NCBI GenBank assembly: GCA_039933315.1
Contig: JBDTOI010000004.1
Span: 1-64,000, forward strand
Direction: 5' to 3'
Length of the DNA stretch: 64,000 bases
DNA from: DASXRU01 sp039933315
GTDB lineage: Bacteria; Acidobacteriota; Blastocatellia; Pyrinomonadales; Pyrinomonadaceae
Part shown: in pieces, positions 56,313-64,000 of the stretch
Layout of the letters: each line of letters begins with the position of its first letter
How positions within the stretch are numbered: the stretch's first letter is position 1
Notes under the pieces: model-generated
Databases searched by the model: none
Told to the model about the DNA's origin: nothing
The model's input: only the letters and a program-made list of their open reading frames with translations
Made by a program: the position numbers and the translations under genes

Positions 56313-56353
56313 ATACGGCGCGGGACGTTGCGCCGATTTCTCACCAAACGCTT

Positions 56354-57196
56354 ATGCCTACTTTTCCCATTGTGAACCGACTGAAAGAGTCGCTGCGTTA
56401 CCGGGCGGACTCCCTGGGGCGGCTTTTTAAACCCTACAGGGATCATGTCACGCGACGGGCTGAACTCGCGGACCTGGAGATCGCGAACCGTCAACTTCAG
56501 GACATGATGGAGCTCCATCCTGGTTACCCTCCGCCCCCAAGACATCTACAGGAGCGAGTCATAGGCGGCTACGTCCCAGGCTTCGTCAGGTCCGGAGATC
56601 CTGTCGTGGCCGAACTCGATGGTCTACTCAAGTCCCAGGGCGCTTCACTCTCGGGAGACGTGCTCGACTTTGGCTGCGGCTGCGGACGAGTGCTTCTCGC
56701 CTTGTCCCTTGTGGAAGGTTTAAGGCTTAGCGGCTCTGACATCGACGAGGAAGCAATCAAGTGGTGCCAGGATAACTTCTCCGGCATCGCGGAGTTTGCC
56801 GCCAATCCGAACAATCCCCCTACGCGCTATCCCGATTCATCGTTTGATTTCTTATTTAGCGTTTCGGTGTTTACTCACTTACCTGAAACTATGCAGTTTG
56901 AATGGCTGGAGGAGCTGCGCCGAATTACCAGACCGGGGGGTTACCTGGCTCTCAGTTTCCACGGCTCCAACTATTACTTTAATATTCCTGAAGAGGAGCG
57001 GTCCGCTTTCTTGAAGCGCGGATTCTATTATCTCGACAGCGGCGGCACGGAGGGGCTTCCAGAGTTTTATCAGACCGCCTTTCATACTCATGATTACATC
57101 CGGCGCGAGTGGTCCAAATATTTCGATGTGCTTGTGGTCCGGGAAAAGGGGATCGGCGGAGCACAGGATGTGGCATTGTGCCGCAAGCGTCACTAG
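56354..57196 (+). CDS. Class I SAM-dependent methyltransferase
   Basis: 280 residues. After a basic N-terminal helix region (about 8-55) comes a methyltransferase domain: VLDFGCGCGRVLLALSL near 98, GSDIDEEAIKWC, and FSVSVFTHLPETM near 155. The C-terminal part (GSNYYFNIPEEER and RREWSKYFDVLVVREKG) is unlike simple O-methyltransferases and may bind a larger substrate. It is the fourth methyltransferase domain between 48 and 57.2 kb. Confidence 0.8.
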   Translation: MPTFPIVNRLKESLRYRADSLGRLFKPYRDHVTRRAELADLEIANRQLQDMMELHPGYPPPPRHLQERVIGGYVPGFVRSGDPVVAELDGLLKSQGASLSGDVLDFGCGCGRVLLALSLVEGLRLSGSDIDEEAIKWCQDNFSGIAEFAANPNNPPTRYPDSSFDFLFSVSVFTHLPETMQFEWLEELRRITRPGGYLALSFHGSNYYFNIPEEERSAFLKRGFYYLDSGGTEGLPEFYQTAFHTHDYIRREWSKYFDVLVVREKGIGGAQDVALCRKRH

Positions 57197-57232
57197 CTTT
57201 TCTGGACAGATGAGAGGCAGCATAACCTGGAA

Positions 57233-58312
57233 ATGATTCAGGATACGAAATCTAAATCGATGCGCGTTCAAGCACAGGAAAACCTGAGGGCCGGCCTGGT
57301 CACTATCGGGTTGCCTGTGTACAACGGCGCGCGTTATCTGCGCTCCGCGTTGGACTCTCTGGTTGGGCAAGACTACGACAACTTCGAGCTTATTATCTCG
57401 GACAATGCTTCCGAAGATGATACCGAAGCCATCTGCCGCGAATTTGCCGCCCGGGATTCGCGCATCCGCTACTATCGCGCCGAGCAAAACATGGGCCCCG
57501 TATGGAACGCTGTGCGCGTTTACGAGGCGGCCCAGGGCGAGTACTTCCTTTTGGCGGCCCATGACGACCTGCGCCATCCGCAGTATCTGAGCCGTTGCGT
57601 CAGCGAGCTCGAGCGCAACCCGCGCGCGCTCTTTTGCTGCACGGGAGTGAACCTGATCGACGCCGACGGGCATGACATCACAGACGTTTTTCCCGGTCGC
57701 CGCCTGCGACCTGTCGGCGCCCACGCAAGTGAACGGTTGCGGGCGCTGGCGCGTTCAACGCACTGGCTTGACGTCTATTCGTTGATTCGTACTCGTGCTC
57801 TCCAGGAAACCACCTTCGGCCAGGAATTATGGGGTGGCGACGTCCTAATGACGGCGGCGCTTTGCTTGCGCGGGGACGTGGCCGAGGTTCCAGAGCGACT
57901 ATTCACGTATCGTTGTTTCATCAATAAGAGCGCGGAGGACATGGCGCAGACTATCAACGCTGCCGGTAGCGTGCCCGTGAGTTGGGTTCAACTTACGCTC
58001 GAGATGTTGAAATGCATTTGGCGCGCGCCGCTCGGTGTGATTGAAAAGGCGCGTCTATCGCTCATGTTCATCAGCGAGTTCTGCATTCGTAACAAGGTCG
58101 TGAGTGGCTACCTCAACCGGGAAGGTTTCGGCGGCGCGCGTCACGCTTTCGGGTGGGGTCGGTATCGCAGCGCTCTGGCCCTCGGGGCGCTCGCCGCAGT
58201 CATTGCACCTGCCACGTACATACAACGCCTGCGGGCTTCCCTGCGGTATCGCTTCGGCCGCGCGAGAACGCGATTCTTGCCAAGCCAGCCGGCCGCGCCG
58301 AACGTGAAGTGA
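57233..58312 (+). CDS. Family 2 glycosyltransferase with C-terminal helical region
   Basis: 359 residues. After a 25-residue N-terminal extension the GT-A domain has IGLPVYNGARYLRSALDSL, SDNASEDDTE near 60 and LLAAHDDL (metal site) near 105. The C-terminal part (about 245-340) has amphipathic helices with a possible membrane-associated segment (LALGALAAVIAPATYI). A late ATG at residue 10 is also possible as start. It is the last gene before a convergent GT gene. Confidence 0.84.
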   Translation: MIQDTKSKSMRVQAQENLRAGLVTIGLPVYNGARYLRSALDSLVGQDYDNFELIISDNASEDDTEAICREFAARDSRIRYYRAEQNMGPVWNAVRVYEAAQGEYFLLAAHDDLRHPQYLSRCVSELERNPRALFCCTGVNLIDADGHDITDVFPGRRLRPVGAHASERLRALARSTHWLDVYSLIRTRALQETTFGQELWGGDVLMTAALCLRGDVAEVPERLFTYRCFINKSAEDMAQTINAAGSVPVSWVQLTLEMLKCIWRAPLGVIEKARLSLMFISEFCIRNKVVSGYLNREGFGGARHAFGWGRYRSALALGALAAVIAPATYIQRLRASLRYRFGRARTRFLPSQPAAPNVK

Positions 58313-58350
58313 GAGCCCCTGGTTCGTGTTGCTTCGTGAGATTTCGTGTG

Positions 58351-58399
58351 ATTTCGTGGATCGTGTACTTAGGGTCAGGAGCCACACGATCCACGAAAT
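58351..58399. repeat. Palindromic intergenic element (atttcgtggatcgtgt type)
   Basis: atttcgtggatcgtgt (58351-58366) and its exact complement acacgatccacgaaat (58384-58399) flank a 17-base spacer between convergent genes. Related motifs (ttcgtg) repeat at 58323-58350. It could serve as a bidirectional terminator, but the sequence style is that of a dispersed palindrome. Confidence 0.65.
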
Positions 58400-58469
58400 T
58401 ATACTAACTGCATCAAAGAACACGAGATAAGAGTCTTGTGCAGGGCTCGCAGATTGCGGTATTCGCGGT

Positions 58470-59774
58470 TCAGTCCTTCAGCGCCTCGTCGATAATATTC
58501 TCAAGCCGATCCGCAAATACCTTCCGGGAGCATTCCGCCGTTACCCGAGCCAGAGCGTTGTCCCTTAGCCCTTCCCAGAGGGCTGAGTCCGTGTAAAGCC
58601 GTACGCATTCTGTTGCGAACTCTGCCGCATCCCCTCCTACCAAAAGTTCCGGTCCGGCCTTCCATGACACTTGAGAGGCAAGCAGCGGGGTTGTCACGAT
58701 AGGAACGCCATGGGCCGCCGCATCGTAAATCTTCAGCGGGACTCCGGCGGCGAAGCGCGCAGGAGCTACAAATACGCGCGCCCGATCATATGCCGGCACC
58801 AGGTCGTCAAGGCAGCCGAGAAACTCGACGCCGGCCATCTGGAGCTCGCCAAGCGCAGCCGGATCGCAGTGACCAGCGACATAGAATTTAACCTCCGGCC
58901 CGAGACACTTGATTATCAGCGGCAGGACTTCAGCTATGAACCATGACACGGCGTTCCCGTTTGGTGTTTGCAAATTCCAGATAGGCCCGGCGAAGAGGAA
59001 ACCTTCGCGAGCAGCAAAGGGACGCGGCGTAGGTCGCGGGGTAACCAGGTGTGCCAGCGTGAATACTTTCGTGTTCCCGTACTCGGCAAACTTTTTGCCC
59101 TCAGCATCTGAAACGGAGATGACGCAACGACTTCCGGAGGTGAGACGCACTTCTCTGCGGATCATTCGCCGCACCGCGCGTGGCGATAACGGAGAACCCT
59201 CCATACGGCGCTGCTCGATGTCTCGTATGCAGAAGAGCGCCTCGGCATCATAAACAATGCGCGGTCGACGCCCTCGGGGAAGACTGAACTTAAGGGTTTC
59301 CATATTGTGCGGCCGGCTAACTAAAACTAAGTCAAACTCTGATAACCGCTCTCTCAGGAATTGCTTCAGGCCTCCACGCCCTTCTCGGAGTATGACGTCA
59401 ACCTCGCGATCGATATCAGAATAGACGCTCGCCTCGTCTTCATCCCAAAAGGTCATCGGGTAGAGTGTGACTGAATGGCCCTGCCGCAAAAGCTCCGCAA
59501 TCATTTCATTACTGCGCGGGTAGCCACTTCCCAGATGATGATGCGGTACGCGGTCTTCAATGAACAGGATGCGTTTGGTCGTTTCCGCTGCACGGGGCTC
59601 ATCAGGAAGGACTGCGTCGAAGAGGTCGAACTCGACATCGCGGACCCTGAGGCCCAAATATTTGACCCGGTCTTTGAACGCGTACCTGGGTTTCCCGAGC
59701 GTGCGCACGAGCTGGAACAAGTGAGGGTGGTCGCGTTCTGTAAGTTTCTTCTTTATGAAGCTTTCGATCGCCAT
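58470..59774 (-). CDS. GT-B-type glycosyltransferase
   Basis: 434 residues on the strand opposite to its neighbours. Its N-terminus carries a 65-residue lead-in; then ILFIEDRVPHHHLGSGYPRSNEMI, VLVSRPHNME and VYDAEALFCIRDIEQRR. The donor-binding half has FLFAGPIWNLQTPNGNAVSWF, FYVAGH and AGVPLKIYDAAAHGVPIVTTPL. The pattern is typical of GT4-like enzymes that follow a GT2 domain in O-antigen clusters. It is the only minus-strand gene in the right half. Confidence 0.83.
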   Translation of the reverse strand: MAIESFIKKKLTERDHPHLFQLVRTLGKPRYAFKDRVKYLGLRVRDVEFDLFDAVLPDEPRAAETTKRILFIEDRVPHHHLGSGYPRSNEMIAELLRQGHSVTLYPMTFWDEDEASVYSDIDREVDVILREGRGGLKQFLRERLSEFDLVLVSRPHNMETLKFSLPRGRRPRIVYDAEALFCIRDIEQRRMEGSPLSPRAVRRMIRREVRLTSGSRCVISVSDAEGKKFAEYGNTKVFTLAHLVTPRPTPRPFAAREGFLFAGPIWNLQTPNGNAVSWFIAEVLPLIIKCLGPEVKFYVAGHCDPAALGELQMAGVEFLGCLDDLVPAYDRARVFVAPARFAAGVPLKIYDAAAHGVPIVTTPLLASQVSWKAGPELLVGGDAAEFATECVRLYTDSALWEGLRDNALARVTAECSRKVFADRLENIIDEALKD

Positions 59775-59800
59775 GTGTGCAGTCGAGGGGTTAGACGATA

Positions 59801-59919
59801 TCCACAGATTACACAGATTACACAGAACGGCAGTAAAACAGAAATCTCAAATCACAGATCGATCTGTCCGGTCACTTGGCTGTTTCTCTCTAATCTGTGT
59901 AATCTGTGAAATCTGTGGA
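59801..59919. repeat. Palindromic intergenic element (ctgtgtaatctgtg type)
   Basis: tccacagattacacagatta... (59801-59825) and ...taatctgtgaaatctgtgga (59895-59919) are 25-bp reverse complements with a single mismatch, with a 69-base spacer. The gmd promoter would have to lie in or behind it. The type is known from dispersed copies in many bacterial genomes; only one copy is in this window. Confidence 0.65.
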
Positions 59920-59940
59920 CGGGCAGGAAGGATCAGGCTG

Positions 59941-60936
59941 ATGGCCAAACGAGCATTGATTACCGGCATCACGGGTCAGGATGGCAGCTACCTGGCTGAG
60001 TTATTGCTGGCGAAAGGCTACGAAGTGCACGGGTTGGTGCGACGGGTCGCGCTGGAAGATCCGCACCGGCGCTTCACGCGTATTCAACATCTGCTCGATC
60101 GAGTGACACTGCATCCGGCGAGTCTCGAGTCTTACGCCTCAATCTTCCACATCATAAGCCGTCATGAATTCGATGAGTGTTATCACCTGGCCGCTCAATC
60201 GTTCGTCGCGGAATCCTTTGCCGACGGTTTCTCAACTCTGAACACAAACATCAACGGCACGCATCATGTACTCGCTGCGTTGTTCGAATTGCGGCCGCAG
60301 TGCCGCTTCTACTTTGCCGGCTCGTCAGAAATGTTCGGTAAGGTTGCGGAAACGCCCCAGTGCGAGACCACTCGCTTTCATCCGCGTTCGCCCTACGGTA
60401 TTAGCAAGGTGGCCGGCTTTGATCTAACTCGCAATTATCGCGAGGCATACAATTTCTATGGCGTGGGCGGCATCCTTTTTAACCACGAGTCGCCGCGGCG
60501 CGGGCATGAATTCGTCACGCGAAAGATCACGTCCACAGTGGCACGGATCAAGTATGGACTGGCCGACGAGTTGTACCTGGGCAATCTCGACGCCATGCGT
60601 GACTGGGGACATGCTCAGGATTACGTGCGCGCCATGCACATGATGCTGCAACAGCCTGAGCCCGACGATTACGTTATTGCCACCGGTGAGACTCATACTG
60701 TTCGCGAATTCTGCGAGCTCGCATTCGCCGAGGTAGGTTTGAAGTATCAGGACTACGTGAAGATTGCGGAACGGTTTTACCGGCCGGCGGAAGTTGACCT
60801 GCTCGTGGGAGATTCGACCAAAGCGCGGCGCACACTTGGCTGGCAGCCTGAGTATACTTTTGAAAAGTTAATCAAAGAGATGGTGGCGGCGGATTGCGAA
60901 AGTGTCGCGCGCCGTAATACCCACGCGGCACACTGA
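59941..60936 (+). CDS. gmd: GDP-mannose 4,6-dehydratase
   Basis: Makes GDP-4-keto-6-deoxymannose, the precursor of GDP-rhamnose, fucose or perosamine. 331 residues from the ATG at 59941, preceded by GGAAGGATCAGGCTG. An upstream in-frame start at 59755 would translate the repeat element and is rejected. Motifs: LITGITGQDGSYLAELLL, SSEMFGK, the catalytic YGISKVAG and NHESPRRGHEFVTRKI, all diagnostic of GMD. A repeat element directly precedes it and another (60956-61244) follows. Confidence 0.92.
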   Translation: MAKRALITGITGQDGSYLAELLLAKGYEVHGLVRRVALEDPHRRFTRIQHLLDRVTLHPASLESYASIFHIISRHEFDECYHLAAQSFVAESFADGFSTLNTNINGTHHVLAALFELRPQCRFYFAGSSEMFGKVAETPQCETTRFHPRSPYGISKVAGFDLTRNYREAYNFYGVGGILFNHESPRRGHEFVTRKITSTVARIKYGLADELYLGNLDAMRDWGHAQDYVRAMHMMLQQPEPDDYVIATGETHTVREFCELAFAEVGLKYQDYVKIAERFYRPAEVDLLVGDSTKARRTLGWQPEYTFEKLIKEMVAADCESVARRNTHAAH

Positions 60937-60955
60937 AGCGACGCCAAAGGTGAAG

Positions 60956-61244
60956 CCCTGGACGGCTTTGCACAAAAAGTAATCCAAACAGTCCGCGAAG
61001 CGGACGAATGAAAGTAGCCCAGCACTTCAGTGCTGGGAAACGATCCGCGACAAAGAGGTTCAGCCCGTGAAACGGGCGGCTGAGGATTTCTCAGTAGCAG
61101 GCCCTTTTGAATTGATGTCTCAGCCGTCCGTTATCCGGACTGTCGGCGTTACCTGAAGACTTCCCAGCACTGAAGTGCTGGGCTACTTTCGTCCGTCCGC
61201 TTCGCGGACTGAGCCGGTTTAACTTTTGTACAAAGCCGCCCTGG
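60956..61244. mobile_element. MITE-like element with roughly 83-bp imperfect terminal inverted repeats
   Basis: Left arm 60956-61039 and right arm 61161-61244 are reverse complements with few differences. Shared parts include the ends (cggcttt...caaaa), cagtccgcgaagcggacg, and gtagcccagcacttcagtgc. The 120-base centre holds no gene. It has the size and structure of a non-autonomous transposable element or of a dispersed palindrome; no transposase is present. It fills the gap between gmd and the aminotransferase gene. Confidence 0.7.
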
Positions 61245-61257
61245 ACCGACTAGCCCG

Positions 61258-62382
61258 ATGAAAATACCCTTTCTCAACCTGGGGGCCGCTTACCAGGAAT
61301 TGAAAGCCGATTTAGAAGCCGCCAGCCGGCAGGTGATGGCCTCAGGTAACTTCATCCTGGGACCCGAAGTAGCTGCCTTTGAATCGGATTTTGCCGCCTA
61401 CTGCGAAGCCGCGCACTGTGTTGGGGTCGGCAACGGTCTCGACGCCTTACTTCTGATTTTGCGGGCGCTGGAGATCGGGCCCGGCGACGAGGTAATCGTT
61501 CCTTCCAATACCTACATCGCTACCTGGTTGGCGGTTTCGCACGCCGGCGCCACACCTGTTCCGGTTGAACCCGAGGAAAAGAGTTACAACGTCGATCCGG
61601 CGTTAATCGAACAGGCTATTACGCCGCGAACGAAAGCGATTATCCCGGTCCACCTTTATGGCCAGCCCGCCGATATGGATCCCATCAGCGAGCTGGCGGG
61701 CAAATACGGCCTGGCGGTGATTGAAGACGCGGCCCAGGCCCATGGAGCTCGTTACAAGGGCAAGAGAGTTGGCGGACTCAGTGATGCCGCAGGGTTTAGT
61801 TTTTACCCAGGCAAGAACCTCGGTGCACTCGGTGATGGCGGGGCAATTGTGACCAACAATGAGGACCTGGCTAACCGGGTACGCACGATGCGCAACTACG
61901 GTTCGCAAAAAAAGTACTTCAATGAAGAGAAGGGGTTGAATTCCAGGCTCGATGAAATGCAGGCCGCGATGCTGCGTGTCAAACTTCGACGGCTGGATGA
62001 ATGGAACGAACGGCGCAAGCGCGTGGCCTCGCTTTACCTGCAGACGCTGGAGGGTGTGCCTGATTTAGTTCTCCCGTTTGTTCCCCGGTATTCCGATCCG
62101 GTTTGGCATCTCTTCGTCGTCAGCCATCCGGAGCGCGAGTTGCTTCAGACTTTTCTGGATGAAGCCGGTGTCGGCACTCTAATTCATTACCCTTTGCCGC
62201 CGCACTTACAGAAGGCGTATCGCGAGCTGGAGTTTTCTGCCGGCAGTTTTCCGCGCGCGGAACGGATGGCTAAGACCGTGCTGAGTTTGCCGATGGGACC
62301 GCACTTGTCGGATCAGGAGACAGACTATATCGTGTCCAAGCTTTCGATCTTCTCCGCGGCCTCGAGCCACGCTGCACGGTGA
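61258..62382 (+). CDS. DegT/DnrJ-family aminotransferase, FdtB/QdtB-like
   Basis: 374 residues, with [59 protein letters not shown] and the lysine in [16 protein letters not shown]. The [31 protein letters not shown] block is typical of dTDP-3-keto-6-deoxyhexose aminotransferases, which add a 3-amino group. The product would need a 3,4-ketoisomerase, which I did not find here. RmlB supplies the precursor. Confidence 0.82.
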   Translation: MKIPFLNLGAAYQELKADLEAASRQVMASGNFILGPEVAAFESDFAAYCEAAHCVGVGNGLDALLLILRALEIGPGDEVIVPSNTYIATWLAVSHAGATPVPVEPEEKSYNVDPALIEQAITPRTKAIIPVHLYGQPADMDPISELAGKYGLAVIEDAAQAHGARYKGKRVGGLSDAAGFSFYPGKNLGALGDGGAIVTNNEDLANRVRTMRNYGSQKKYFNEEKGLNSRLDEMQAAMLRVKLRRLDEWNERRKRVASLYLQTLEGVPDLVLPFVPRYSDPVWHLFVVSHPERELLQTFLDEAGVGTLIHYPLPPHLQKAYRELEFSAGSFPRAERMAKTVLSLPMGPHLSDQETDYIVSKLSIFSAASSHAAR

Positions 62383-62430
62383 ATCGGTCGTTGAGGAGTT
62401 TTCTGAGGTTTCATGTATTTCACGTGGAGG

Positions 62431-62532
62431 TTTCACGCGAAGGCGCTAAGAAAGGAAAGACAAAAGGCGCAAAGAAAACGACTCAACCCTTTGCGCCTTC
62501 TGGTTTTCTTTTCTTAGCGCCTTTGCGTGAAA
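62431..62532. repeat. Palindromic intergenic element (tttcacgcgaaggcgctaag type)
   Basis: Left arm 62431-62474 (tttcacgcgaaggcgctaag...) and right arm 62490-62532 (...cttagcgcctttgcgtgaaa) are imperfect reverse complements over about 44 bases, closed by a 15-base spacer. The rfbC frame could be extended through it, but the coding start is after it. Confidence 0.65.
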
Positions 62533-62597
62533 CGCCAATTACCCAAGCATTCTGGTTAGAAGTAGATCGCGAAACTCAGACTGAAAATCCATATCCT

Positions 62598-63137
62598 ATG
62601 ATCTTTCATGAAACCAAGCTTAAAGGCGCTTTTGTTGTCGAACCAGAGAGGATTGAGGACGAGCGGGGATTTTTTTCCAGGAACTGGTCGCAAAGGGAGT
62701 TTGCTGCTCAAGGCCTTAACGATACCTTCGTGGAAAGCAACACCTCGCTGAGTCAGAAAAAAGGCACTCTTAGAGGCATGCACTTCCAAGCGGCGCCGCA
62801 CGCTCAAGTGAAACTGGTGCGTTGTACTCAGGGCGCAGTCTACGACGTCGTCATCGATCTGCGCGCTGACTCGCCCACCTTCAAGCAGTGGGTAGCGGTG
62901 GAATTGACCGCAGCCAACGGCCGCCTGCTCTATGTGCCGCAGGGTTTCGCCCACGGCTTCCAGACCCTGGTCGCAGATACGGAGGTTTTCTATCTGGTGT
63001 CCGCTTATTACGCGCCGGAGAGCGCCGGCGGCGTGCGTTGGAATGATCCGGTATTCGCCATCCAATGGCCCGAGGACTCTCGCACAATTATCGAGCGCGA
63101 TAGAGACTATCCTGATTTTGATCCGGCCGCCCGGTGA
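62598..63137 (+). CDS. rfbC: dTDP-4-dehydrorhamnose 3,5-epimerase
   Basis: A 179-residue cupin-type epimerase, the third step of dTDP-rhamnose synthesis. I take the ATG at 62598 (MIFHETKLKGAFVVEP). An open frame back to 62379 would encode the repeat element. It has the conserved RGFFSRNW, TLRGMHFQ with the active-site histidine, the RLLYVPQGFAHGFQTL block and YAPESAGGVRWNDP. The usual residue pattern is intact. It is separated from rfbA, rfbB and rfbD by 27 kb or more. Confidence 0.92.
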   Translation: MIFHETKLKGAFVVEPERIEDERGFFSRNWSQREFAAQGLNDTFVESNTSLSQKKGTLRGMHFQAAPHAQVKLVRCTQGAVYDVVIDLRADSPTFKQWVAVELTAANGRLLYVPQGFAHGFQTLVADTEVFYLVSAYYAPESAGGVRWNDPVFAIQWPEDSRTIIERDRDYPDFDPAAR

Positions 63138-63145
63138 ATTCATTG

Positions 63146-64000
63146 ATGTCGCCGGACCTGTCCATCATCATTGTCAACTGGAATGGCGGCGAACTGCTGC
63201 GTCGTTGTATCGAAAGCGTGGCTCGTTATCCGGCGTCCACCTCATGGGAAATTATCCTCGTAGACAATGCCTCCACTGATAACAGCCTGGAGTGGGTTCG
63301 CGCAGCCAATCTCACCAATCTCCGTTTAATCGAAAACAGACAGAATCTGGGGTTCGGCAAGGCTAACAATCTTGGATTCAGCCTCAGCTCGGCGCCGCTT
63401 CTTTTTCTGCTGAACAACGATGCCGAGGTTCAGGAAGGCGCTATTGATCGCTTGATTGTGACAATAAGATCGGGCGCTCGCGTTGGCGCCTGCGGGCCGC
63501 GAATAATTAATCCCGATGGATCTTTGCAGGTTAGCGTCTGGCGCAATCCGCCCACCCCGTCGGCCATGATCTTGGGGGCCTTACGGCTTTATCGGCTGTT
63601 GCCGCGCCGGGTCGCCGGCGAACTGTTGTTAGGTCAGCATTGGGATCACGCTCGCCGCCGTCGGGTGAACATGCTATTGGGGGCGGCGATGCTGGTGAAA
63701 AGAGAAGTTGTGGATGAACTCGGTGGTTTTGACGAGCGCTTCCACATGTACGCTGAAGACTTTGAATGGTGCCTGCGTATTGTCCGTGGCGGCTGGGAGA
63801 TTGTCTTCGAGCCCGAGGCTGTCGTTCTGCATCATGGCGGCCAGGCGACAGGCAAACGTTGGCAGGAGCCCGAGCGGCTGCTGGCCAATCATGAGTCCTC
63901 GTTTCTCTTTTACCGAATAAGCCTTTCCTGGTGGCACAACGTGGCCAATCTAGCGATTCCCTGCCTGATCGCTGTGCCGCAACTCGCTTGGCGTGCGTTG
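63146..64000 (+). CDS. Family 2 glycosyltransferase (rhamnosyltransferase-like), 3' end outside the window
   Basis: The frame is open to the window edge, with 285 codons visible. It begins MSPDLSIIIVNWNGGELLRR and has VDNASTDNS near 39, NLGFGKANNLG, LLNNDAEV (metal site), and GAAMLVKREVVDELGGFDERFHMYAEDFEWCLR split over the catalytic region. The pattern is that of WbbL-type GT2 rhamnosyltransferases. A GTG at 63134 overlapping the rfbC stop is a possible earlier start. Its neighbour rfbC would supply dTDP-rhamnose. Confidence 0.88.
   Translation, partial: MSPDLSIIIVNWNGGELLRRCIESVARYPASTSWEIILVDNASTDNSLEWVRAANLTNLRLIENRQNLGFGKANNLGFSLSSAPLLFLLNNDAEVQEGAIDRLIVTIRSGARVGACGPRIINPDGSLQVSVWRNPPTPSAMILGALRLYRLLPRRVAGELLLGQHWDHARRRRVNMLLGAAMLVKREVVDELGGFDERFHMYAEDFEWCLRIVRGGWEIVFEPEAVVLHHGGQATGKRWQEPERLLANHESSFLFYRISLSWWHNVANLAIPCLIAVPQLAWRAL

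Noticed and set aside
59755..59940. Longer start for gmd
   Set aside because: It would translate a palindromic repeat element, and the ATG at 59941 has a ribosome-binding site and begins at the normal GMD N-terminus.
62379..62597. Longer start for rfbC
   Set aside because: The extra residues come from the inverted repeat and are lysine-rich, unlike any RfbC N-terminus.

Overview
The window is one large, gene-dense surface-polysaccharide (O-antigen/exopolysaccharide) biosynthesis locus from a Gram-negative-type bacterium of moderate GC content. No rRNA, tRNA or housekeeping marker is present. The combination of secreted PxKF/HYR/DUF5011-type proteins, right-handed beta-helix paralogues with an N-terminal TWVSGVGDD motif, and dispersed intergenic palindromes (for example the 'taatctgtgtaatctgtg' and 'cttagcgcctttgcg' types) suggests Acidobacteriota, possibly class Blastocatellia. 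That placement is an inference from gene style, not a measurement.

Left half (1-35.4 kb), almost all minus strand. A divergent promoter region near 35.5 kb drives leftward transcription of rfbB-rfbD (dTDP-rhamnose). Next come a Wzc-type co-polymerase/tyrosine kinase and an acetyltransferase/oxidoreductase/aminotransferase trio resembling the WbpD/WbpB/WbpE enzymes of UDP-diacetamido-uronate synthesis. They are followed by a GDP-mannose 3,5-epimerase-like enzyme and a run of glycosyltransferases, one of which is a tandem duplication of a whole GT2 unit. Further left lie epimerases, an acyltransferase, a GT39-like membrane protein, an AsnB-type amidotransferase, rfbA, a WecA-like initiating transferase fused to a FlaA1/CapD-like N-terminal module, and two Wzy/ligase-like membrane proteins. 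One epimerase (11.8-12.8 kb) carries an in-frame amber codon. An acyl-CoA synthetase and a sigma-like/zinc-finger regulatory pair interrupt the glycan genes at 2.8-6.9 kb.

Middle (35.8-47 kb), plus strand. A 1159-residue secreted repeat protein is followed by two beta-helix paralogues with a shared leader sequence, a small secreted protein, an ABC polysaccharide exporter (wzm-wzt) and rfbF. A third beta-helix paralogue with its own terminator sits between rfbF and rfbG, so the CDP-sugar genes are split. Matching promoter-like sequences (TTGACG...TAGACT) precede wzm and rfbG.

Right half (47-64 kb), mostly plus strand. After rfbG come a C-methyltransferase-like protein and a tailoring block of methyltransferases, acyltransferase, beta-propeller protein, WbqC, CmcI-like hydroxylase and PhyH-type dioxygenase. 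Then come a perosamine-synthase-like aminotransferase, more glycosyltransferases, gmd, a second sugar aminotransferase, rfbC, and a GT2 gene running off the window. Between 58.3 and 62.6 kb four different palindromic repeat elements occupy the intergenic gaps.

Together the genes can supply dTDP-, CDP-, GDP- and probably UDP-activated unusual sugars, assemble them, amidate, methylate, acylate or hydroxylate them, and export and polymerise the product. Both ABC-type and Wzy/Wzc-type parts are present, but no Wzx flippase was recognised.
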